A stretch of DNA of 64,000 nucleotides from Bacteriovorax sp037444575 (GCA_037444575.1 JBBIME010000004.1:372001-436000), one strand, 5' to 3'; numbered from the stretch's first letter, positions 1-9,491 are shown. Notes: generated by a model not told the origin, from the letters alone. A program made the numbers and translations.

Positions 1-1133
1 AGTGCAATTATAAAAAACATCAAACTTGGTCCAAAAATAGCTACAAAAGGATTTAGTAATGCTGCGTGGGCCAGACTGAGCAGGTAAAAATATACGACGT
101 AGTAGCACACTATTATAATAATCGCTTTTGAAGAGTTACTACGACTACTTCCTCTACTATGTTTCATTCCCAATGAAAAACCCAAGAACATGAATAATAG
201 AATTTGAGGGAAGGCCACATAGCGAACACAAAGCTCGGTCTGAGTTCTATACAATGTTTTCTTTAGTTCCAATAATTCTGGAGCATTTACCTTAGTGGCA
301 ATTGCATCGCTGTAGTTGAGTCTTTTCTGCTTAATATTTTTTAGTAATTCTGAATTAGTTTTCATAGTATCGTAATGAACCAGAGTCATTGCTCCTTCAG
401 AATTAAAAACGGGAAAATCATATTCTTTAAATACAATTTTATCTAACTGAGTTCCTTTTTCATCCATCTTAACAATGCTCCCGTCATTGAGATGAAGTCT
501 AAGGCTGGGTGCATGTCCAGGATCTGCATAAACTTTAATCAATGAACCATTCCGAGCAAAAATAATTCTTTGATGAAAATTTTTCTTATCAATAATATTT
601 ATGAAAACATTATTGAATGTACTTCCATCAATTGAAACATCTTTTGCATACAAAATCACATTGGGAATGCTTGTAAAAAATTGTCCTGTTTTAATACTGG
701 CAAGCATACCTGCAGATGTCAGCCTCACGATGGTGTTGTTAAAAGCAGCATCTGCCTTAGGGATTAGAACACTATAAAGCGAGGTAATCGTAATGGAGAT
801 CAACAAACTGATTGCCAAAAATGGGATATAAATTTTTATTTTACTTATCCCAAAGGATCTCATTGCGATTATTTCTGAGTCTTCGCTTAATTTATTAAGA
901 GAGTAGTATGTTGCAAAGAAGGAAGATATTGGAGTTGCAAGTGGTAAAAAAGAAATCCCAAGATTGCCTACCATTGAAACAACTATCATGACATCGACAC
1001 CTTTGGTGACGATAAGTCCGATGAGTCGAAACATAAAAAAAGTAATCATGAACGACACAAAGAAAAGAAGGCCCAAAATAAAAGGTGGAATAAAAGTAAA
1101 AGCTAAATACCTTGAAGTTACTTTTAGCACCAA
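1..1133 (-). CDS. LptF/LptG (YjgP/YjgQ) family permease, 3' end cut by window edge
   Basis: About 377 codons are open to the left edge, close to the full length of this family, so only the C-terminal tip is missing. LptF and LptG are the inner-membrane permease subunits that, with LptB, extract lipopolysaccharide toward the outer membrane. Visible are an N-terminal membrane segment after RYLAFTF, the family-like stretch LNKLSEDSEIIAMRSFGIS near residues 70-90, a long periplasmic beta-rich middle, and returning hydrophobic segments at the C-terminal end. There is no ATG. The reading frame opens directly after the stop of the upstream peroxidase gene, so translation must begin at TTG (1133) or GTG (1130), probably by coupling. 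I cannot tell LptF from LptG. The family call is confident, the start less so. Confidence 0.8.
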   Translation of the reverse strand, partial: MVLKVTSRYLAFTFIPPFILGLLFFVSFMITFFMFRLIGLIVTKGVDVMIVVSMVGNLGISFLPLATPISSFFATYYSLNKLSEDSEIIAMRSFGISKIKIYIPFLAISLLISITITSLYSVLIPKADAAFNNTIVRLTSAGMLASIKTGQFFTSIPNVILYAKDVSIDGSTFNNVFINIIDKKNFHQRIIFARNGSLIKVYADPGHAPSLRLHLNDGSIVKMDEKGTQLDKIVFKEYDFPVFNSEGAMTLVHYDTMKTNSELLKNIKQKRLNYSDAIATKVNAPELLELKKTLYRTQTELCVRYVAFPQILLFMFLGFSLGMKHSRGSSRSNSSKAIIIIVCYYVVYFYLLSLAHAALLNPFVAIFGPSLMFFIIA

Positions 1134-2153
1134 CTAATTTAAATCATACAATGTCGTCTTAGGTGTGGCCGGTAATCGTGGCATATCGATTTTTGGAAAA
1201 GTTCCAGTCAAGCTTTCCAAGAAAGCGACAATATCACCTACTTGGTTTTCTGTTAAATTAACGTTGAGCTGGACTTTACCCATTACTTTGACTGCTTCCT
1301 CCAGCGTTCTCACTTGTCCATTGTGAAAATATGGAGCTGTAAGAGCAACGTTTCTCCATGTTGGAACTCTCCACATGTGCTTATCATCTTCTTTTTTTGT
1401 CACTTCAAAACGACCAGTATCGGCCATTAAATTATATTTTTTGACGAACTCGTTATCCTGGAAAGTTGGAAACTTTTGGAAATTCCCCTCTCCCATTTTC
1501 ATTTCACCATTAAAATTTGCACCAGAGTGACATGCTGTACATCCAACTTCTTGAACCAGCTTCATTCCTCTTTGAGCTTGAGCAGTCAACGCCTTTTTAT
1601 TTCCATGCATGTATTTATCAAACGGACTGTTGCCGGCAATTAGAGTTCTTTCAAAAGACGCTATGGCCTTTCCAATATTTTCTTTTGTTATCGCATCTTC
1701 TCCAAAAACTTTTTCAAACATTGTGATGTAGCCTGGAATTTGTTTCAGACGCTCAATTACAAAGTCAAAATGTGGCATCCCCATTTCAATTGGGTTGCCT
1801 ATTGGACCTACTGCTTGATCTTCTAAAGACTTCGCTCTACCGTCCCAAAATTGAACCGTGTGAAAAGCAGAGTTCCAAACGGTGGGAGCACTTCTTCCTC
1901 CTTTTTGTCCATGAACTCCAACTGAAAAACTTCTCTGATCCTCTCCTCCAAGCATGACGTTATGGCAGGAATTACATGAAATCGTTCCATTGATTGAAAG
2001 ACGAGGATCAAAATATAATGTTTTTCCCAAATTGATTTTTTCAACTGTCTGCTTGTTATCTTTTGGAATTTCAGGTGATTTTGGCAAAGCTTGAAAGGCT
2101 GCAAGCACTGTCAGGGGGCATGTGGCGACTAGAGTAAGCAATAATTTTTTCAC
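1134..2153 (-). CDS. Di-haem cytochrome c peroxidase (MauG/CcpA family)
   Basis: This periplasmic enzyme reduces hydrogen peroxide using electrons from cytochrome c. Counted from the start chosen here, two CxxCH haem-attachment motifs are visible: CNSCH at residues 60-64 and CTACH at 205-209. The family motifs APTVWN and RVPTWRNV are also present, and an N-terminal signal peptide ends near VLA. I place the start at a GTG at 2153, because a perfect GGAGG at 2159-2163 lies five bases upstream and the signal peptide then begins MKKLLL. An upstream ATG at 2174 would add seven residues and lacks such a site. The stop abuts the permease start, suggesting co-transcription, although peroxidase and permease have no obvious shared job. 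Length is normal for the family. Confidence 0.93.
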   Translation of the reverse strand: MKKLLLTLVATCPLTVLAAFQALPKSPEIPKDNKQTVEKINLGKTLYFDPRLSINGTISCNSCHNVMLGGEDQRSFSVGVHGQKGGRSAPTVWNSAFHTVQFWDGRAKSLEDQAVGPIGNPIEMGMPHFDFVIERLKQIPGYITMFEKVFGEDAITKENIGKAIASFERTLIAGNSPFDKYMHGNKKALTAQAQRGMKLVQEVGCTACHSGANFNGEMKMGEGNFQKFPTFQDNEFVKKYNLMADTGRFEVTKKEDDKHMWRVPTWRNVALTAPYFHNGQVRTLEEAVKVMGKVQLNVNLTENQVGDIVAFLESLTGTFPKIDMPRLPATPKTTLYDLN

Positions 2154-2286
2154 AGGAACCTCCATCACTTCCAATCTTAAGTCAGGTTTCTACTTTTATA
2201 TAATCCGATTATTGCTCTATCTAAGATAAAAAAAGTATTTGATTCATTTGAAATATATATGGGTGTGAAGATATGGAAGATGACAC

Positions 2287-2317
2287 AAAAAAAGGAGGAC
2301 CGTAGTCCTCCTTTTTT
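2287..2317 (-). terminator. Intrinsic terminator after dnaJ
   Basis: A perfect seven-base stem (GGAGGAC / GTCCTCC) with a CGTA loop is flanked by A7 on one side and T7 on the other. It begins three bases past the dnaJ stop on the minus strand. The symmetric A and T tracts mean it could work in both directions, but only dnaJ reads into it directly. Confidence 0.93.
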
Positions 2318-2319
2318 AT

Positions 2320-3456
2320 CTATTGAAATAGATCTTTTACTTTATCAAAAAAACCACGGCTCATAGGATTGGAGTGATGGTCAACTTCAGCTAAACGTTT
2401 AAACAAATCTTTTTGCTCGTTTGATAATTTAGTTGGAGTTTCAACGTGAACTGTGACGATTTGATCGCCTTGTCCGTATCCTCCGAGTCGCTGAATTCCT
2501 TTTCCTTTTAATCTCATTTTCACGCCCGATTGAGTTCCGGCAGGAATTTTAAGAGCTACTTTTCCTGAAAGTGTTGGCACTTCCATTTCAGCTCCAAGAG
2601 CAGCCTGAGAGAAACTAATTGGAACAGTACAATGAACATCAAATTCATCGCGCTCGAAAATTTCATGTGCCTTGATATTGATTACTACGTAAAGGTCACC
2701 ATTAGGTCCACCAAGAGTTCCAGCATCACCTTCATTTGAAAGTTTTAAGCGTTGCCCTTGATCAATTCCCGCCGGGATTTTTACTTGTAGATCAACTTTC
2801 TTTTTCTTTTTACCGGCACCATTGCAAGTTCCACACGGATCTTTGATCATCTGACCTGAGCCATTACATTTTGGACATGTAGATGAAACAGTAAAGAATC
2901 CTTGTTGTCTTCTCACTTCACCATGGCCATTACAGTAATCACATGTTGTAGGAGTTGATCCAGCCTTTGCACCAGATCCATTACAAGTCTCACACTTAAC
3001 ATTTTTAGTAAGTGAAATTGTTTTTTCACAACCAAAAGCTGCCTCAGCGAAATCGATATCAATTCCCATTTGAAGATCGTCACCAGGGCGACCGCGTGAT
3101 CTGCCAGCCCCTCCACGACGTCTTCCACCGCCGAGCATATCTCCAAAGATGTCGCCGAAAATATCGCCGAAATCTCCAAAATCTCCTTGCTGAAAGCCTC
3201 CAGCGCCACCACCAAAACCACCTTGGCCCATTCCTGCGTGACCAAATTGATCGTAGCGTGCCTTTTTATCATCATCTAATAAAACGTCAGCTGCTTCAGA
3301 AGCTTCTTTAAATTTTGCCTCTGCTTCTTTATTGTCAGGATTTCTATCCGGATGGTATTGCATCGCTAATTTGCGATAAGCTTTTTTTATATCGTCCTTT
3401 GCTGCCCCTTTCTGGACACCAAGGACTTCGTAATAATCGCGTTTGTTGTTGCTCAT
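2320..3456 (-). CDS. dnaJ: Chaperone protein DnaJ (Hsp40)
   Basis: DnaJ is the cytoplasmic co-chaperone that delivers unfolded clients to DnaK and stimulates its ATPase. In order the protein shows an N-terminal J domain with the diagnostic HPD (YHPDRNPD, near residues 34-41), a long glycine/phenylalanine-rich linker with repeated GDIFGD units, four CxxCxGxG zinc-binding repeats (CETCNGSG, CDYCNGHG, CPKCNGSG, CGTCNGAG), and the C-terminal substrate-binding domains. All eight zinc cysteines are present, so this is a full type I DnaJ of 378 residues. It is last in the order grpE-dnaK-dnaJ. A terminator-like hairpin between dnaK and dnaJ (3481-3506) would lower its expression relative to dnaK. 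Confidence 0.98.
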   Translation of the reverse strand: MSNNKRDYYEVLGVQKGAAKDDIKKAYRKLAMQYHPDRNPDNKEAEAKFKEASEAADVLLDDDKKARYDQFGHAGMGQGGFGGGAGGFQQGDFGDFGDIFGDIFGDMLGGGRRRGGAGRSRGRPGDDLQMGIDIDFAEAAFGCEKTISLTKNVKCETCNGSGAKAGSTPTTCDYCNGHGEVRRQQGFFTVSSTCPKCNGSGQMIKDPCGTCNGAGKKKKKVDLQVKIPAGIDQGQRLKLSNEGDAGTLGGPNGDLYVVINIKAHEIFERDEFDVHCTVPISFSQAALGAEMEVPTLSGKVALKIPAGTQSGVKMRLKGKGIQRLGGYGQGDQIVTVHVETPTKLSNEQKDLFKRLAEVDHHSNPMSRGFFDKVKDLFQ

Positions 3457-3480
3457 AAAAAAATCCGTTTAAGCTAATTT

Positions 3481-3506
3481 AAAAAAAGTCTCCCACTAGG
3501 GGAGAC
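3481..3506 (-). terminator. Terminator-like hairpin between dnaK and dnaJ
   Basis: On the minus strand a seven-base stem (GTCTCCC / GGGAGAC) is followed by a run of seven T. It lies just after the dnaK stop and before the dnaJ start, so it probably ends most dnaK transcripts and lets some read into dnaJ. No separate dnaJ promoter is evident. Confidence 0.85.
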
Positions 3507-3534
3507 TTCTTTAAAGTCAAAATGTGTATATCTA

Positions 3535-5445
3535 TTAGACTTCTTTATAATCTGCATCGACAACATCGTCATCTTTTTTCGATGAACCAGCGTCTCCACC
3601 AGCTTGTTGTCCTTGGGCCTGCTCAGCACCTGGTGCTCCGCCAGCTTGATACATTTCTGTCGCAACTTTATGAGATACGTTTTGTAGTCTCTCAACAGCA
3701 GCTTTAAGTTCATCAAGTGATTCAGAAGTTAATTTAGTTTTTGCTTCAGCTACTGCTGCTTCTAATTCACCTTTAGATTGTCCAGAAATTTTTCCTTCGC
3801 CTTCTTTAATCATTTTTTCAGTTGCGAAGATCAATCCATCAAGGTTGTTTTTTGTATCTACAACTTCTCTTCTTGCCTGGTCTGCAGATCTATTGGCTTC
3901 AGCATCTTTTACCATTCTTTGGATTTCTTCTTCTGTTAATCCAGATCCACCAGTAATTCTGATTTCTTGAGATTTTCCAGTCGCTTTATCAGAAGCTGAA
4001 ACGTGAACGATACCGTTAGCATCAATATCGAATGTTACTTCGATTTGTGGAATACCACGTGGAGCTGGAGAAATTCCAGTTAAGTCAAAACGTCCAAGAG
4101 TTTTGTTATCTTTAGCAAACTCTCTTTCTCCTTGAAGAACGTGGATAGAAACAGCTGGTTGGTTGTCTTGAGCTGTTGAGAACACTTGCGACTTCTTTGT
4201 AGGAATCGTTGTGTTTTTCTCGATGATTCTAGTTGAAACACCACCAAGAGTTTCGATACCAAGAGAAAGTGGAGTTACGTCAAGAAGTAGAACGTCTTTT
4301 ACGTCTCCTGCTAATACACCACCTTGGATAGCAGCACCAGCCGCAACGACTTCATCTGGGTTAACACCTTTTGAAGGTTCTTTGCCAAAAATTTCTTTTA
4401 CCTTTTGTTGAACAAGAGGAACTCTGATTGATCCACCAACAAGGATGACCTCGTGGATTTCATTAAGTGATAGACCAGAATCTTTAATACATGTTGTACA
4501 AGGAACAACTAGTTTATCGATTAGGTCACCAATTAATTGTTCAAATTTCGCTCTGGTAATATTTACGTTTAAGTGCTTCGGTCCACTTGCATCTGCAGTG
4601 ATGAACGGAAGGTTTACTTCTGTTTGGCTTACGTTAGAAAGTTCATGTTTTGCTTTTTCAGCAGCTTCTTTCAAACGTTGAAGGGCCATTGTATCGTTCT
4701 TTAAATCAATTCCAGATTCTTTTTTGAATTCATCAGCAAGATAGTTGATGATTCTATAGTCGAAGTCTTCCCCACCAAGGAATGTGTCCCCGTTAGTTGC
4801 TTTAACTTCGAATACACCGTCAGATGTGATTTCAAGAATTGAGATATCGAATGTACCACCACCAAGGTCGAATACAGCGATGTTTTTATCTTTTTTAGAA
4901 TCAAGACCGTAAGCAAGAGCAGCTGCAGTTGGTTCGTTGATGATACGTTTTACATCAAGACCTGCGATACGACCTGCATCTTTTGTTGCTTGTCTTTGAG
5001 CATCGTTAAAGTAAGCTGGAACTGTAATTACTGCTTCAGTTACTGGTTGACCTAAATAATCTTCTGCTGCTTTTTTTAGTTTCTCTAAAACTTTTGCAGA
5101 AACTTCTTGAGGTGACATTTCTTTTCCATCAACTCTTACCCAAGCATCTCCATTTTTATTTGCGATGATTTCAAAAGGAGCCACTTCTTTAAATTTTTTA
5201 ACTTCAGGAGCATCAGCTTTTCTACCGATCAATCTCTTGATCCCAAAAAGTGTTTTCTTTGGATTTGTTACAGATTGTCTTTTAGCAACCTGACCAACAA
5301 GAACTTCACCGTTGTTAGCAAAACCAACGATTGAAGGTGTTGTATTATGTCCTTCAGCATTTGGGATAACTTTGTAAGTTCCGTTTTCCAAAACTGCTAC
5401 ACACGAGTTCGTTGTCCCTAAGTCGATACCAATAATCTTTCCCAT
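3535..5445 (-). CDS. dnaK: Chaperone protein DnaK (Hsp70)
   Basis: DnaK is the ATP-driven cytoplasmic Hsp70 that binds exposed hydrophobic segments of client proteins, working with DnaJ and GrpE. The N-terminus has the phosphate-binding signature IGIDLGTTNSCVAVLENG, followed by the other actin-fold signatures (FDLGGGTFDISILEI, VILVGGSIRVPLVQ). The substrate-binding domain begins around LLLDVTPLSLGIETLGG. The 636-residue length is typical, and the C-terminus carries the Gly/Gln-rich linker and acidic tail (DDDVVDADYKEV). The start follows a CTCC-type ribosome site on the complementary strand (AAGGAGA upstream of ATG). It sits 34 bases downstream of grpE in the same operon. Confidence 0.99.
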   Translation of the reverse strand: MGKIIGIDLGTTNSCVAVLENGTYKVIPNAEGHNTTPSIVGFANNGEVLVGQVAKRQSVTNPKKTLFGIKRLIGRKADAPEVKKFKEVAPFEIIANKNGDAWVRVDGKEMSPQEVSAKVLEKLKKAAEDYLGQPVTEAVITVPAYFNDAQRQATKDAGRIAGLDVKRIINEPTAAALAYGLDSKKDKNIAVFDLGGGTFDISILEITSDGVFEVKATNGDTFLGGEDFDYRIINYLADEFKKESGIDLKNDTMALQRLKEAAEKAKHELSNVSQTEVNLPFITADASGPKHLNVNITRAKFEQLIGDLIDKLVVPCTTCIKDSGLSLNEIHEVILVGGSIRVPLVQQKVKEIFGKEPSKGVNPDEVVAAGAAIQGGVLAGDVKDVLLLDVTPLSLGIETLGGVSTRIIEKNTTIPTKKSQVFSTAQDNQPAVSIHVLQGEREFAKDNKTLGRFDLTGISPAPRGIPQIEVTFDIDANGIVHVSASDKATGKSQEIRITGGSGLTEEEIQRMVKDAEANRSADQARREVVDTKNNLDGLIFATEKMIKEGEGKISGQSKGELEAAVAEAKTKLTSESLDELKAAVERLQNVSHKVATEMYQAGGAPGAEQAQGQQAGGDAGSSKKDDDVVDADYKEV

Positions 5446-5479
5446 ACATTTCTCCTTATAATTACTCTAATTCTTTAAA

Positions 5480-6016
5480 TTAATTGTTGTTACAAACCAC
5501 GACTTTAGACGCTCGCAGTAGTCTTCCATTTAATACATATCCACGTTGATATTCTGTTATAATTTCTTGATCTGCTTTTCCTGGTGCCGGAGCTTGAGCT
5601 ACAGCCTCATGAAAATTTGGATCAAAAGTTTTCCCTAGAGCTTCAACGGGAGTAAGTCCATTTTGTTTTAAAACATCGATGAATTGATTTCTGATCATAT
5701 CAATTCCTTTTACGATATTTTGAACTTTATCGTCGTTGTCATTCTTAAGTGCGTTTACAGTGAGATCAAAGTTATCAACTACACCCACTAGGCTTGAAAG
5801 AACCTTCTCGTTTCCGAACTTAAGAAGATTTTCTTTGTCGCGTTCAAAACGCTTTCTCATATTTTCAACTTCCGCAGCAAGATAGTAATACTTCGCTTTG
5901 AAATCCTCTTCTCTTTTAGGCATTTCGTGAGCTTTTAACTCTTCTTCGATTACATCCTTTGCTTCTGTCTCTGCAACAATCTCTTCGTTTTCTGTCTGGT
6001 TAGTTTGATCCGTCAT
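5480..6016 (-). CDS. grpE: Nucleotide exchange factor GrpE
   Basis: GrpE releases ADP from DnaK. The 178-residue protein has the usual plan: an acidic disordered N-terminus, a long coiled coil (KAKYYYLAAEVENMRKRFERD, from about residue 40), and a C-terminal beta domain with the family-like stretch VEALGKTFDPNFHEAVAQ and a YVLNGRLLRASKVVV ending. It is first in the grpE-dnaK-dnaJ operon. The ATG has an AAGG site a few bases upstream. A TTGACA lies at about 6074-6079 on the minus strand, but I see neither a convincing -10 nor a CIRCE inverted repeat, so heat-shock control cannot be read from the sequence. Confidence 0.97.
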   Translation of the reverse strand: MTDQTNQTENEEIVAETEAKDVIEEELKAHEMPKREEDFKAKYYYLAAEVENMRKRFERDKENLLKFGNEKVLSSLVGVVDNFDLTVNALKNDNDDKVQNIVKGIDMIRNQFIDVLKQNGLTPVEALGKTFDPNFHEAVAQAPAPGKADQEIITEYQRGYVLNGRLLRASKVVVCNNN

Positions 6017-6114
6017 GCCCTTATCCTTTAATTAAATCTATCTTGCCTCTAAAGGTGGTAATAAACGGATAAGTGTCAATGTTTACACCGAAATTTTTTT
6101 GTTAGACTGCTTGC

Positions 6115-6132
6115 AAAAAAGCCCCTAGGGGC
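6115..6132 (-). terminator. Probable intrinsic terminator after the halogenase-like gene
   Basis: On the minus strand the perfect palindrome GCCCCTAGGGGC is followed by six T. It lies 35 bases beyond the stop of the gene at 6167-7990. The stem is short (four to five pairs), so it may be only moderately efficient. Confidence 0.6.
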
Positions 6133-6166
6133 AGATAACCTCGCGTTAATACGATCCCTGCACTAC

Positions 6167-7990
6167 TTATAGATAGCTTCTCGCGGCCTCATCCAGATGA
6201 TCTAACTGAAATTGGACATGATTGTACTTTTGCTCGAATACCATCGTGCTAATTTCAGTATTTACTTTTGCCGAGAATTCCGCACGCTGAAAGTGTCCCT
6301 CTTTGAAGTCTTCAATCGATAGCATAAACTCAGACTCAGGTTCGATAATCCCTTTTTGAACTAAAATCTTTTTTAAATTTTGAGAGATATTCGCCAAAAA
6401 TTCTTTAAACCATTTTTCAGAAAGCTCAAATTCTGTAATTGAGGCTAAAGTCATATTTTGCTGAATAAGTTTGTTGTTAACTAAATTTTTGATCTTAAAT
6501 CTCATTTCTAATAATTCACAAATTGTTAGCATACAGATTGAATAATGATTTTGACGAGCAAATTTATCATTGTACTTGGATGCTATAATCATTTCTTCAA
6601 ATACAAATCTATTTTGTTTCACACTATAGTTGTTCGTATTGCCCGATTCGTACTCATTGATTGATCTTAAATGATGATTCAATTCAATAAAGCCATTTTG
6701 AATAGCTTTGGTCAGTTTTACAGTTAGGAAATGATTTTCAATCTCATTTTCTATCCAATTAAAGTCAGCATATTTCTTAGAATAGAACAGCCAAACGAGA
6801 CGATTGGTATAACAATAAAAATCCCACTTAGATTTAATGTTGTAGACGTTAAAACTTCCAAAAGCTTGATATTGATCTTTGTAGAGGATGTTAATGTATT
6901 CAAACTCATTAGTGATAAACTGATTAATCACATTTCTTCGGTGTTCATAATTTTCACCGGCCTCTATAAGATTTTTCATCATGTAGCATTCTCTAGAGAT
7001 GATATCGCTTCCCTGAGAATAAAAAGGATCGACAAAACCAAATGCCTCGCCAAGAAAAATAACTTTTTCTGGTAAAGCAAAATATTTTCTCCTAAAATCT
7101 AGCGCTGAATTTCTTTGGAAATCTAAAAGTTTTGCATTTTCTAAAAGCTTATTAACGAAAGGGTTCTTTTTAATCAGCTTTAAAAATCCTTCTTCAGTTT
7201 CTGTGTTATCCGTTACTATGCTTTTATCGTAAACAATTCCAAAACTCACAACGTCACGATCGATCGGAATTTGCCATGTCCACGAACCTTCTTTCATAAA
7301 ATGGGTTGTCGATAAATATCGGCTAGAAAAGCCTGCTTTTTCACGCCACTTCTCATCTCCCAATAAATCAATGTCAGTGACATCGGTAAATCTTCCCCAC
7401 GCAGAAGCAGTATTTAAGTACCCTTGGCTTACAATTGGATTGGAGTCTTTAAAAAATTCGTTGAGACTTGAATACCTTCCAGTAGAATTAACGATCCATT
7501 CGCAACTAACTTTTATCTTTTGACCTTCTCTTACAAAAGAGACTTCATGGTTTCCATTTGGATTAACTTTTATGTCATTAACTTCAACGCCAGTTAATAC
7601 ATCAATACCAATTTCTCGATTGAGTTCCCAAAGATCCATATCAAGACGCGCGCGATCGATTTGAAAGGTAGGAAAGACCGGAAGCATGTTGGCGCCGATC
7701 TCAGAACAGGTTTCAACTGAAAAAGGCTTATTTGAATCATCAAAAATGAATCGAAGGCCATTCTTAGGCAAATGATTCAAGTAACAATAAGTCGAAAGCC
7801 CCAGCTCTCTTATTAAAAAAAGTCCGGCCACACCAACCGTAGATTCACCTGCACACCAATTTAATTTTTCATTTTTTTCAAGGACTAGTATTTTTTTATC
7901 TTTGAAGTTCTTTTTTAAAAATCTCGCTCCAAGTCCCCCTGACAATCTTCCACCTAGGAATACGATGTCATAGTGCTCTGAAATTTTCAT
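6167..7990 (-). CDS. Flavin-dependent halogenase-like FAD protein
   Basis: This 607-residue flavoprotein resembles flavin-dependent halogenases of the tryptophan-halogenase superfamily, which chlorinate or brominate aromatic substrates, some of them while bound to a carrier protein. The N-terminal Rossmann fold (DIVFLGGRLSGGLGARFL) binds FAD. The family motif GEST follows at residues 49-52. K76 sits in PKNGLRF, matching the place of the halogenase catalytic lysine (KxGIxF). The diagnostic WxWxIP is present as WTWQIP at 237-242. The last 250 residues are divergent. It faces away from the MBOAT-SGNH-carrier-protein genes across a 103-base gap, so a carrier-bound substrate is possible. Halogenation itself is inferred, since related members are monooxygenases or of unknown function. 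The stop is followed by a probable terminator. Confidence 0.78.
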   Translation of the reverse strand: MKISEHYDIVFLGGRLSGGLGARFLKKNFKDKKILVLEKNEKLNWCAGESTVGVAGLFLIRELGLSTYCYLNHLPKNGLRFIFDDSNKPFSVETCSEIGANMLPVFPTFQIDRARLDMDLWELNREIGIDVLTGVEVNDIKVNPNGNHEVSFVREGQKIKVSCEWIVNSTGRYSSLNEFFKDSNPIVSQGYLNTASAWGRFTDVTDIDLLGDEKWREKAGFSSRYLSTTHFMKEGSWTWQIPIDRDVVSFGIVYDKSIVTDNTETEEGFLKLIKKNPFVNKLLENAKLLDFQRNSALDFRRKYFALPEKVIFLGEAFGFVDPFYSQGSDIISRECYMMKNLIEAGENYEHRRNVINQFITNEFEYINILYKDQYQAFGSFNVYNIKSKWDFYCYTNRLVWLFYSKKYADFNWIENEIENHFLTVKLTKAIQNGFIELNHHLRSINEYESGNTNNYSVKQNRFVFEEMIIASKYNDKFARQNHYSICMLTICELLEMRFKIKNLVNNKLIQQNMTLASITEFELSEKWFKEFLANISQNLKKILVQKGIIEPESEFMLSIEDFKEGHFQRAEFSAKVNTEISTMVFEQKYNHVQFQLDHLDEAARSYL

Positions 7991-8093
7991 ACATCCTCAC
8001 AAATTTAAAATTAACTTTATAAAAAGATACTCCCTTTCCCAATACGAGTAAAGAAAACTTGTTTTTTAAATATATCCCCCATAAAATTTAACA

Positions 8094-9491
8094 ATGCTAT
8101 TTCATTCCATAGATTTCTTTCTACTATTCCCTTTGATTCTCATTGGTCATTTTTTCATTCCTAATAATCGGATTAGAATTATATTTTTACTGATTACTAG
8201 CTATGTTTTTTATATGTGGAATGCACCGACGAACGCCATCTATCTAGTTATCTCTACCCTGGTTACTTATTTTATTGGACTTCGATTACCGAGCAGTCAC
8301 CACAAAAAAGCTCTGCTCTTTACAGGTCTTGTCCTGAACTTTGGGATGCTGTTTTTTTTTAAAGCTTATGAACCTCTTTTTCCTTTTCTAAAAAATATTT
8401 TTCCTTCTATGCCGTACCGATCTTTTTCTTTACCGCTTGGACTTTCTTTCTATACCTTTCAAGCCGTTTCCTACATTGTTGACATTTCACGAAATGAATT
8501 AAAAACAGAAAAAAACTTTTTTGATTTTTCTCTCTATCACTCTTTTTTCCCTCAGCTTATGGCCGGCCCAATTGAGAGAGCAAAAAATCTTCTGCCTCAA
8601 TTAAAAGAACCTCAGCAAATTAATTATGAGAATTTCCGCAGAGGGGCCCTGATTTTTGCTTTTGGTCTCATCAAAAAATTAGTTCTTGCCGATAGACTCT
8701 CGGCCATCAGCGATATCACCATGAAAGCTTGGAAGCATAATCACTCATTCACCATTATCTTTGGTGGATACCCAATGGTCTTTCAATATTATTTTGATTT
8801 TTCAGCTTATAGCGAAATCGCTTTGGGAATTGCTCTGATGATGGGTATAAGACTCACGCGCAATTTCAATTTTCCATTTTTAGCAAGCTCTCCAATCGAA
8901 TTCTGGAGACGCTGGCATATTTCTTTAATGAGCTGGCTTCACGATTATGTTTTTATGCCAATCATTGAGCTTGATTTTTCTTTTTTCAACGTTCTTATTG
9001 CGACAACGGCGGTTTTCCTTTTTGCAGGTGCCTGGCATGGTCTAGGATTAAATTTCATTCTTTGGGGAATACTGAATGGACTCTTTGTTATCCTCAACAT
9101 GCTCTTTAGAAAATATGTTAAAGGTAAAAAAAACAAGTTCCTTACTCCTCTCAAAACGATAGGAACTTTTCATTTATTTGTTCTCAGCGGCTTCTTTCTT
9201 TATTTTAACAATGTCAGTGCTACGATAGAGGCATTACGCAGAGTTTTCCCTTTGAATAGTTTCAACGTAGATCCACTTATTAGTCAAATTCCCTATCGCG
9301 ATCGCATAATAGTCTTCACAGCTATTCCCTTAGTTATTTTGGGAGAAATTATTTTTTCCAGAATAAATTTTTGGAAAACGTATGAGAAAATGCCTTTCAT
9401 TCTTCGCTGGAGTTTATATTCATTTATTATGGTAATCTTAATTCTATTTTCTTATTCAGGTGCGAGACCTTATGTTTACTTTAAATTCTGA
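8094..9491 (+). CDS. MBOAT family O-acyltransferase (AlgI/DltB-like)
   Basis: This is a polytopic inner-membrane acyltransferase of the AlgI/DltB branch, which moves acyl groups across the membrane onto extracellular glycans or wall polymers. About ten hydrophobic segments are visible. Both conserved histidines are present: H275 in FWRRWHISL and H315 in AGAWHG, the latter being the presumed catalytic residue. Family landmarks PLGLSFYTFQ (about 114) and FFPQLMAGPIERA (about 151) are also there. It is first in a tight plus-strand unit with a DltD-like SGNH protein (overlapping start) and an acyl carrier protein, so the likely donor is carrier-bound, as in the Dlt system. I see no strong ribosome-binding site before the ATG. 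The natural acyl group and acceptor are unknown. Confidence 0.92.
   Translation: MLFHSIDFFLLFPLILIGHFFIPNNRIRIIFLLITSYVFYMWNAPTNAIYLVISTLVTYFIGLRLPSSHHKKALLFTGLVLNFGMLFFFKAYEPLFPFLKNIFPSMPYRSFSLPLGLSFYTFQAVSYIVDISRNELKTEKNFFDFSLYHSFFPQLMAGPIERAKNLLPQLKEPQQINYENFRRGALIFAFGLIKKLVLADRLSAISDITMKAWKHNHSFTIIFGGYPMVFQYYFDFSAYSEIALGIALMMGIRLTRNFNFPFLASSPIEFWRRWHISLMSWLHDYVFMPIIELDFSFFNVLIATTAVFLFAGAWHGLGLNFILWGILNGLFVILNMLFRKYVKGKKNKFLTPLKTIGTFHLFVLSGFFLYFNNVSATIEALRRVFPLNSFNVDPLISQIPYRDRIIVFTAIPLVILGEIIFSRINFWKTYEKMPFILRWSLYSFIMVILILFSYSGARPYVYFKF

Noticed and set aside
2239..2252. FNR-like box TTGAT-TCAT-TTGAA upstream of cytochrome c peroxidase
   Set aside because: Only one half-site fits the FNR consensus, the second half matches poorly, and the spacing to a credible -10 is not standard.
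3474..3716. 80-codon frame inside and after the dnaK 3' end
   Set aside because: It is a shadow of dnaK in another frame, with no ribosome site and the terminator hairpin inside it.
6017..6110. Search for a CIRCE or sigma-32 heat-shock promoter ahead of grpE
   Set aside because: No TTAGCACTC-N9-GAGTGCTAA repeat and no CTTGAA/CCCCAT pair were found. Only an isolated TTGACA is present.
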